A program made the position numbers and the translations under genes. Below are positions 58,347 to 64,000 of a stretch of DNA of 64,000 nt, one piece after another. The notes beneath the pieces were generated by a model. The model was given only the letters and a program-made list of their open reading frames with translations. It ran no database searches and had not been told where the DNA came from. Position 1 is the first letter of the stretch; every line of letters starts with the position of its first letter. The stretch is from JAYPWI01 sp038135065 (GTDB taxonomy: Bacteria; Actinomycetota; Acidimicrobiia; Acidimicrobiales; Poriferisodalaceae), in the NCBI GenBank assembly GCA_038135065.1, contig JAYPWI010000006.1:1-64000 (forward strand), given 5' to 3'.

Positions 58347-59960
58347 ATGGCAGATGTCGTGGTTGTCGGTGGCGGTCACAACGGTCTCGTGTGCGCTGCG
58401 TACCTGGCACGGGCCGGCATCGACACCGTTCTGATCGAGGCTCGGGAGACCGTGGGCGGATGCGCGTCCACGGTGAGCGACCTCGGCGCCCGCTTCAACA
58501 TCTGCAATTGCGATCACACCATGATCCGGGCCACGCCCATCATCGACGACCTCGACCTGGCAGCACACGGCCTGCGCTACCTGGAAGCGAACCCGACCTT
58601 CGTCAACCTGTTCCACGACGGGTCGGAACCTTGGGTCGGTGTTCATGACGTCGACGGACAGCTCGATGCGTTGGCCGCCACCCATCCGGCACAGGTGGAG
58701 GCCTATCGGACCTATCTGGCAGACGCCCTCCCCGTCGCCGAGTTGATCGTGGCCATGGCCCGAACCCATCCGGGCCCTGTTCGCATCGCAGCCGGCGTTG
58801 CCGAGCGGCGAGCCCGGGGCCTCAGGACGTTGTGGAACTGGAGCAGGTCGTCGGCTTCGGAGGTGCTGGAGCGGTACTTCGACGATTGGCACATGGTGAT
58901 GCCTGCCGTGTCGGTCGGGCCGACGGTGTGGGGTGTTCCCCCCGACGTCCCCGGAACCGGACTTGCCGCCGCGTCCTATGCCCTCCGCCACCTGGTCCGA
59001 ACCGGCCGACCGCAAGGGGGTAGCGGGGCTCTCACCGACGCCTTGGCGGCCTCCTTCGTGGCCGCCGGCGGACAGGTCCGCACCGGGTCCGCGGTGACCA
59101 GCCTCATCCTTCACGACGGTGCCGTCGGCGGGGTACGGACGGCAGACGGCGACAGCGTGAGCGCCCCCGTCGTTGTGGCCGCCTGCGACCCCCAGCGGGT
59201 ACTGCTGGACTGGGTCGAGCGGGTGCCAGCCCCGGCCCGCCGCCTCATCGGGCAGCGACGGTCCTTGCCCGAGATGGATGGGTACGAGTCCAAGATCGAT
59301 GCCGTTCTGACCGGCCTGCCCACCTATTCCTTCGCCGGTGCTGTCGAGCACATCACCGGGTCGAACAGCCTGGAACCCACCCTCGTGGTGTCCCCATCGC
59401 CTGCACAGTTGGCCACCGCCCACGCGGCCCGAAGCGCCGGCACGGTGGCCGAGCAACCCACCATGCTCATCAACATCCCGTCGGTTCTCGATCCGGCCAT
59501 GATCACCGCCGCCGGAGAGCACGTGCTCAGCCTCGAGGTGCTGTTCACCCCCTACGACACGCCGGGCGGCTGGCCCGGGTCACCAGAGCCGGCGCGATGG
59601 CTGGAACTGTGGGAGGGCCTGGCCGGCGACGGGGCAGCCGCGCTGGTCGACCGATACCGGGCCATGACCCCCGACCGCTACGAAGCAGAGTTTTCGATGC
59701 ACCGGGGTCACACCCCGTCCTACGCGGAGGCGCCCCTGTCCGCCCTGGTCGGACGTCGCCCCGAGTTGACCCGCTATCGGACACCGATCGAAGGGCTCTA
59801 TCTCAGTGGTGCCGCCACGTACCCCGGAGCCGGCGTGTTCGGTGCGGCCGGTCGCAATGCCGCTCATGCAGTGCGACGCGATCTCCAGTCGTTGCCGGCC
59901 CGAACCCTGGTGACCATGCGCCATCGCAGTGCGCGCATCATGGCGCAACTGCGGCGTTGA
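58347..59960 (+). CDS. FAD-dependent oxidoreductase (CrtI / PYROXD2-like)
   Basis: This 537-residue flavoprotein starts with a dinucleotide-binding fold, VVVVGGGHNGLVCAAYLARAG, followed by LIEARETVGGCAST (the ARE..GG motif of amine-oxidase-type flavoproteins). It has GGSGALTDALAASFVAAGGQ in the middle and ends with EGLYLSGAATYPGAGVFGAAG. This matches the phytoene-desaturase-like PYROXD2 group, whose substrates are mostly unknown; carotenoid desaturation is possible but no crt gene is nearby. The start is fixed by a -10-like TAGCCT 7 nt upstream. It converges on the UbiX gene. Confidence 0.85.
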   Translation: MADVVVVGGGHNGLVCAAYLARAGIDTVLIEARETVGGCASTVSDLGARFNICNCDHTMIRATPIIDDLDLAAHGLRYLEANPTFVNLFHDGSEPWVGVHDVDGQLDALAATHPAQVEAYRTYLADALPVAELIVAMARTHPGPVRIAAGVAERRARGLRTLWNWSRSSASEVLERYFDDWHMVMPAVSVGPTVWGVPPDVPGTGLAAASYALRHLVRTGRPQGGSGALTDALAASFVAAGGQVRTGSAVTSLILHDGAVGGVRTADGDSVSAPVVVAACDPQRVLLDWVERVPAPARRLIGQRRSLPEMDGYESKIDAVLTGLPTYSFAGAVEHITGSNSLEPTLVVSPSPAQLATAHAARSAGTVAEQPTMLINIPSVLDPAMITAAGEHVLSLEVLFTPYDTPGGWPGSPEPARWLELWEGLAGDGAAALVDRYRAMTPDRYEAEFSMHRGHTPSYAEAPLSALVGRRPELTRYRTPIEGLYLSGAATYPGAGVFGAAGRNAAHAVRRDLQSLPARTLVTMRHRSARIMAQLRR

Positions 59961-59987
59961 TCAAGACCGACAGCGGCCCGGGCAGAC

Positions 59988-60554
59988 TCAGTCCCCGTCC
60001 CGCCACCGACGGAGGCCTTCGATCTCGATGCCGAGCACCTCGAGGGCGCGACCGACCGAGTGGGTCACCAGATCGTCGATGTCCTTCGGTTGGTTGTAGA
60101 AGGCGGGGACCGGGGGGTAGATCACGCCACCCATCTCGGCCACTCGCTCCATCAGTCGGAGATGTCCGAGGTGGAACGGGGTCTCCCGCACCATCAACAC
60201 CAGCGGCCGCCGTTCCTTGAGGGTGACATCGGCGGCCCGGGCCACGAGGTCGGCCGAGAAGGAATTGGCGATCGCCGAGAGCGACTTGATGGAGCAGGGA
60301 GCGATGATCATGCCATCGGTGCGAAACGATCCGCTGGCGATCGAGGCGCCAATGTCGCGCGACCCGTGCACCACATCGGCCAAGGCCTCGACCTCGTCGG
60401 CCGACCGGCCCGTTTCGACGTCGATGGTCATCCGACCCGGGCCCGTGGTGATGAGGTGGCTCTCCACGTCCAGGGGCCGGAGGAGCTCCAAGGCACGGAT
60501 GCCATAGACGGCTCCGCTGGCCCCGGTTATGGCCACCACCACTCGCTTGGTCAC
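59988..60554 (-). CDS. ubiX: Flavin prenyltransferase UbiX
   Basis: This 188-residue protein has VVVAITGASGAVYGIRALE at the N-terminus, the CSIKSLSAIANSFSADL block (UbiX has CSMkTLaaIA.G.addL) and PFHLGHLRLMERVAEMG. UbiX attaches a dimethylallyl group to reduced FMN, making the prenylated FMN cofactor needed by UbiD. The GTG start overlaps the UbiD stop by 4 bp (GTGA), so cofactor enzyme and decarboxylase are made together. Confidence 0.93.
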   Translation of the reverse strand: MTKRVVVAITGASGAVYGIRALELLRPLDVESHLITTGPGRMTIDVETGRSADEVEALADVVHGSRDIGASIASGSFRTDGMIIAPCSIKSLSAIANSFSADLVARAADVTLKERRPLVLMVRETPFHLGHLRLMERVAEMGGVIYPPVPAFYNQPKDIDDLVTHSVGRALEVLGIEIEGLRRWRDGD

Positions 60555-61894
60555 GAGAGGTAGTTCCCCAGATCAACGGACGGGTAGGCAACCCGCGACC
60601 CGTATTCACGCCGCTCGCGCTTGTAGGTCGCGTCGATACCCACCTTGGTGCTGACCCCTCGCTGGGTGGCCGTCGGGTCCATCTCGTGCCCCTGGGCGTG
60701 GGGTACCGCAAAGACGTCGTCGGTCCAGTGCACCCGGTTGGTGAGGGCCCACTGGATCTCGGCCGGCTCGTACATGTCGACGTCGCGATCGACGACCACC
60801 ACATTGCGGATGTTGATATGGGCGGCCATCGCGGCCATCGCCAGGTTGCGGGGCGTCCCCGGGTTGTCGCGGTCGATCTGGATGAGGGCCAGGAACCCGT
60901 TTCCGTACGGAGGAATGTGCACATCGGCAGTGGGGTCGAGATGACGGACGAACCGCCGCAGGAGGGGTTCCCGGGGGAGCACGTTGCCGATGTAGATGTG
61001 CTCATACCAGCCGGGAATGATCGTCTGGTAGATCGGATCGTTCCGCCACGAGATGCAGGTGACCTCGAAGGTGGGGCTGTTCCACTCCTCGCCGTGGTAG
61101 CCGTGGAACTCAGCGAGCGGACCCTCGGGCTCGCGCACCGCCGGGTGCAGCAGACCCTCGATGACCACCTCGGCCGACGCGGGGATGTCCACATCGACGG
61201 TCCGCCCGCGGCACACCTCGATGCCGGTGCCCCGGATGGCACCAGCGATGAAAAGTTCGTCGACCGGGGTCTTCACTCCGGCCGCGATCATCACCGCAGG
61301 ATCCAGCCCGATGGCTAAGGCGATCGGGAACGGTGCGTCGGGATCCTCCCGCGATTTCCAAAAGGTGCCCACGTCACGCCATTCGTTGACGTTGAAGCCG
61401 AAACGACGCTCATCGAGGCGGAGCATGCGGTTGTACCCCAGGTTCCCCCGACCGGAGATCGGGTCCTTGGCGACGGTCACCGCTCCGGTGATGAACGCAC
61501 CGCCGTCACCCCGGCTGTGCACGGGGATGGGCAACATCGACGTCGAGACGTCGTCCCCCATGACGTGGTTGTCGTGCCAGGCTGCTCGCTCGACCTGCAC
61601 GGGAGCCACGCCATTGGCCGGGTCCAGCACCCGCTCCATGACATCGATCACCTCGTGGGGCTCGCATCCGAGTGCCAGGGCGGCCCGCCGATGGGACGTC
61701 ACGCTGCCGCAGAAGATGGGCCAAGGGCTGTCGACGGCTGCGGTGAACAGTCCCGCGCCCACATCACCGCGAGCCAACGAAGCCGCCACATCGGCCAACT
61801 CGTGAGTCAGGGCGACCGGTCGATCGACCCGGGCCAGTTGATGGTTGGCCTCGAGCACCTCGATGTAGCTCCGTAGGTCCGTGATGATGGGCAA
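60551..61894 (-). CDS. ubiD: UbiD-family prenylated-FMN-dependent decarboxylase
   Basis: This decarboxylase of about 447 residues has LGYNRMLRLD and the active-site block PEGPLAEFHGYHG, with Glu257 and Glu262 matching the catalytic Glu pair of UbiD/Fdc. UbiD-family enzymes reversibly decarboxylate aromatic, heteroaromatic or unsaturated acids. The TTG at 61894 is chosen because GAGGGGAG lies 7 nt upstream, giving the usual MPIITDLRSYIEVLE start; an in-frame ATG at 61921 lies ahead of that site. UbiX is coupled downstream. No other ubiquinone or menaquinone genes are nearby, favouring a catabolic role. Confidence 0.92.
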   Translation of the reverse strand: MPIITDLRSYIEVLEANHQLARVDRPVALTHELADVAASLARGDVGAGLFTAAVDSPWPIFCGSVTSHRRAALALGCEPHEVIDVMERVLDPANGVAPVQVERAAWHDNHVMGDDVSTSMLPIPVHSRGDGGAFITGAVTVAKDPISGRGNLGYNRMLRLDERRFGFNVNEWRDVGTFWKSREDPDAPFPIALAIGLDPAVMIAAGVKTPVDELFIAGAIRGTGIEVCRGRTVDVDIPASAEVVIEGLLHPAVREPEGPLAEFHGYHGEEWNSPTFEVTCISWRNDPIYQTIIPGWYEHIYIGNVLPREPLLRRFVRHLDPTADVHIPPYGNGFLALIQIDRDNPGTPRNLAMAAMAAHINIRNVVVVDRDVDMYEPAEIQWALTNRVHWTDDVFAVPHAQGHEMDPTATQRGVSTKVGIDATYKRERREYGSRVAYPSVDLGNYLS

Positions 61895-61995
61895 CGCGAC
61901 ACTCCCCTCGTCGTGATGCATTCTGTCAGCTGGACCCGTGGAGTCCTCAGGCCGCAGGATGGTCGAGACACACCATGATCCCGGAGGGACATCAC

Positions 61996-63216
61996 GTGAC
62001 GGAATGGCTGACCGACGCCAAGCTGCCCGACGGACGTCGAGCGGACATCGGGATCGCCGACGGTGTCATCACGACGATCGAGGACCACCGAGCACGGGAC
62101 GGCGTCGCAGCCGACCTCGGCGGGTGGCTGGTTCTCCCGGCCATGGCTGAACCCCATGCCCACCTCGACAAGGCCCTCACGGCTGATCTGGTCCCCAATC
62201 CAGCCGGGGATCTCGAAGGAGCCATCGATGCCTGGGTCGCCGCAGCGGCAGCCGGGCGCATCACCCACGAGGGCATCGTCGAGCGGGCGGTTGCCGCCAT
62301 GGAACGGCTGCTGGTCCACGGGGTCACTGCAGTCCGCACCCACGTCAACGTCCTGGCCAGCATCGGGGCATCCGCCGTGGTGGCCGTTCGGGAGGCAGCC
62401 GACCAGTTCGAGGGGCTCCTCGACGTCCAGATCGTGGCCCTCTGTGGCAGCCCCATCACCGGCCCCGATGGCGCCCCCACCAGGGCTGCCCTGGCCGCGG
62501 CCCTCGAGGCGGGGGTTGACCTCGTCGGTGGCTGCCCCCATCTCGACCCCGATGGTCCCGGTCTCATCTCCATCGCCATCGACGCAGCACTGGAGGCAGG
62601 TATCGGCCTCGACCTGCACGTAGACGAGATGCTCGATCCCTCGGTGTTGACCCTGCGGGACTTCGCCCGTCAGGTCATGGATCGGGGATTCGAAGGACCC
62701 CGGGCGGCCAGCCACTGTGTCACCCTCGGCCTGCAGTCACCCGAGGTGCAGTCCGAGGTAGCCGCCGAAGTGGCCGCAGCCGGGATCGCCGTGTTCCCCC
62801 TGCCCCAGACGAACCTGTTCCTCCAGGGCCGCGATCACCCATCGGCCACCCCGCGGGGTCTCACCGCCGTGCGGGCCCTCCAAGACGCAGGGGCCCTGGT
62901 CGCCGCAGGAGCCGACAACGTCCAGGACCCATTCAACCTCGTGGGTCGGAGCGACCCCCTCGAGACAGCCGCCCTCATGGTCATGGCCGGTCATCAGTCA
63001 CCGGAGACCGCGTACGAGATGGTGAGCGGCAACGTGCGAGCAGCCCTCGGTCTTCCCGGCGTCGGCCTGCAGCCCGGTGATCCCGCCGATCTGGTCGCCA
63101 TCGACGCAGCAACGATTCGAGAAGCCATCGCAGACGCCCCCATGTCCCGCCGGGTGTTCCGAGCCGGGCGCCTGGTCGCGTCGAGCGATCAGCACACCGC
63201 CGTTCACCGCAGCTGA
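61996..63216 (+). CDS. Amidohydrolase, cytosine-deaminase-like (CodA-type)
   Basis: This 406-residue metal-dependent deaminase or hydrolase has PHAHLDKAL (HxH metal motif, with the LDKA typical of cytosine deaminases), LDLHVDEMLDP, ASHCVTLG and AGADNVQDPFNLVG, matching the CodA group motifs (HVDE, SHC and DNV.DPF). Members deaminate cytosine, isoguanine, creatinine or related ring amides. GTG 61996 is preferred for GGAGG eight bases upstream; ATG 61975 lies in the same frame. It diverges from the UbiD operon and converges on the Rieske oxygenase gene. Confidence 0.88.
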   Translation: MTEWLTDAKLPDGRRADIGIADGVITTIEDHRARDGVAADLGGWLVLPAMAEPHAHLDKALTADLVPNPAGDLEGAIDAWVAAAAAGRITHEGIVERAVAAMERLLVHGVTAVRTHVNVLASIGASAVVAVREAADQFEGLLDVQIVALCGSPITGPDGAPTRAALAAALEAGVDLVGGCPHLDPDGPGLISIAIDAALEAGIGLDLHVDEMLDPSVLTLRDFARQVMDRGFEGPRAASHCVTLGLQSPEVQSEVAAEVAAAGIAVFPLPQTNLFLQGRDHPSATPRGLTAVRALQDAGALVAAGADNVQDPFNLVGRSDPLETAALMVMAGHQSPETAYEMVSGNVRAALGLPGVGLQPGDPADLVAIDAATIREAIADAPMSRRVFRAGRLVASSDQHTAVHRS

Positions 63217-63258
63217 ACACACCGCAGTGGGGTCCCTCGGTTCCGACGCTGGTCAGGA

Positions 63259-64000
63259 TCAGCGCAGGCTGTCCGACAGCGGAACCGCGTCGAGATCGGT
63301 GTCGGCCCCGATGATGTAGTTCCCGGCGATGACAGATCTGAGCGCATCGGCCTCGTCGAAGCTCACCCCCACGGGGTCTCCTCCCTCGGCCACGATCCGG
63401 ACTTGGTCGCGGAACTGGCGTCGGATCATGGACACACCCCGATCCGAAGCTGCCAACCGCTCCGTGGAATGCAGGGTGATGGCGCCCTGACCGACCTGGG
63501 TCTCGTAGTCGCCGGGGTAGCGCTGATGTTCCTCAGGACTCAGCTCGAACCAGTTCTTGCCATCGCCGTACATGGGCAGGCCCTGGGCCGGGCTGTCGAC
63601 CGGCTTACGAACCATGGCGAAGACCCGGGTCGTGGTGTCGTCGATCGGTTGGGCCCACGACAGGTTGTTGGTCGGACCCAGGTAGCTGAGGGTCGGTGTC
63701 GGGATCACCCGGATGGTCGGCATGATGGTCTCCACCACCCGGTGCAGGGTCGTCCCGTCGCCCAGGTCACGATCCTGGGTTGACGCGACACCCATCGGGG
63801 TGGAGGCCCAGTCGATCCGCGGCCAGATCTCCAGCTTGGGATCGAACTGGGGTCCGCTGATTGCGTTGTGGAGGATGAACACGTGATAGGGGTCCATCAC
63901 GTTCTCGTGGGTCTGGAACCAGTTGCACGGGGCAACCGCCGGCCCACCGAAGGCGAAGTGATCGATGATCACGATCTCCTCGTCGTCGCCCAGGTCCTCG
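63259..64000 (-). CDS. Rieske non-heme iron oxygenase alpha subunit, C-terminal catalytic part
   Basis: The gene runs past the right edge. The visible C-terminal part of about 247 residues contains NWFQTHENVMDPYHVFILH, the mononuclear iron site of ring-hydroxylating oxygenases (NWxxxxENxxDxxHxxxxH), with two His as iron ligands and the Asp that bridges to the Rieske centre. The Rieske domain should lie just outside the window. Such oxygenases hydroxylate or demethylate aromatic or heterocyclic acids. Lying next to UbiX/UbiD and a deaminase, it suggests aromatic or N-heterocycle breakdown. Confidence 0.9.
   Translation of the reverse strand, partial: EDLGDDEEIVIIDHFAFGGPAVAPCNWFQTHENVMDPYHVFILHNAISGPQFDPKLEIWPRIDWASTPMGVASTQDRDLGDGTTLHRVVETIMPTIRVIPTPTLSYLGPTNNLSWAQPIDDTTTRVFAMVRKPVDSPAQGLPMYGDGKNWFELSPEEHQRYPGDYETQVGQGAITLHSTERLAASDRGVSMIRRQFRDQVRIVAEGGDPVGVSFDEADALRSVIAGNYIIGADTDLDAVPLSDSLR

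Noticed and set aside
1..64000. tRNA, rRNA, CRISPR array, insertion sequence or prophage
   Set aside because: I found no cloverleaf, array of spaced repeats, transposase, integrase or phage structural gene on either strand.

Overview
The window is a high-GC, densely packed bacterial chromosome segment from a draft or metagenome-derived scaffold: it contains three N runs, two of them flanked by duplicated contig ends. The gene content points to an actinomycetote, probably a free-living acidimicrobiia-like heterotroph: several cytochromes P450, LLM-type flavin oxidoreductase, CaiB/BaiF CoA-transferases, an SCO6745-type protein, biotin-dependent acyl-CoA carboxylases, and -10-like TANNNT hexamers 6-9 nt before start codons. 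The taxon is an inference. I see no rRNA, tRNA, CRISPR array, insertion sequence, phage or plasmid module. No stretch over 300 bases lacks a gene or gene remnant. The 215 bases at 8527-8741 hold nothing I can support.

Layout. 1-8.5 kb: the N-terminus of an AIM24-like protein, an HSL-type hydrolase, a Baeyer-Villiger-type monooxygenase, an amidohydrolase, two MFS transporters, a Gfo/Idh/MocA dehydrogenase and an HpcH/HpaI aldolase. 8.7-9.2 kb: a frameshifted remnant of a secreted repeat protein. 9.3-16.4 kb: PhyH dioxygenase, P450, DMT transporter, an aminotransferase/omega-amidase pair, and a nitroreductase-SRPBCC fusion overlapping gluQ. 16.4-25.6 kb: zinc alcohol dehydrogenase, GGDEF/degenerate-EAL protein, carboxyltransferase with an HD hydrolase, a second P450, an O-antigen-ligase-like membrane protein and a tandem FKBP lipoprotein. 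25.6-33.5 kb: LLM oxidoreductase, SCO6745-like protein, an operon of acyltransferase and two CoA-transferases, a TfoX-like protein, a double-hotdog MaoC hydratase and a CopC/CopD-like membrane protein.

33.5-42.5 kb: an orphan CoxL-type molybdenum hydroxylase subunit, dienelactone hydrolase, amidohydrolase, esterase, a 48-residue membrane peptide, and both subunits of a biotin-dependent acyl-CoA carboxylase. 42.5-53.4 kb: a crotonase/quinone-reductase/MFS operon, a third P450, FmdB-type zinc ribbon, HU, a UvrD-like helicase, a coupled pair of fold-type II PLP enzymes and a YceI-domain protein. 53.5-64 kb: an MFS gene and a GNAT gene both cut by a gap, a CBS-less IMPDH/GMPR homologue, a desaturase-Rieske fusion overlapping a D-Ala-D-Ala dipeptidase, a CrtI/PYROXD2-like oxidoreductase, the UbiX/UbiD pair, a cytosine-deaminase-like amidohydrolase and a Rieske oxygenase that runs off the end.

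The dominant theme is oxidative and CoA-dependent breakdown of hydrophobic or aromatic acids (monooxygenases, P450s, CoA-transferases, carboxylases, hydratases, UbiX/UbiD, Rieske oxygenase), but as many short operons rather than one pathway. Translational coupling by ATGA/GTGA overlaps is frequent, and most convergent pairs have almost no intergenic DNA. The most unusual items are the desaturase-Rieske and nitroreductase-SRPBCC fusions, the CoA-transferase pair in which one member lacks the catalytic Asp, the PLP-enzyme pair, and the window-wide leaderless-promoter pattern. I found no clear defence, conjugation or secondary-metabolite system.
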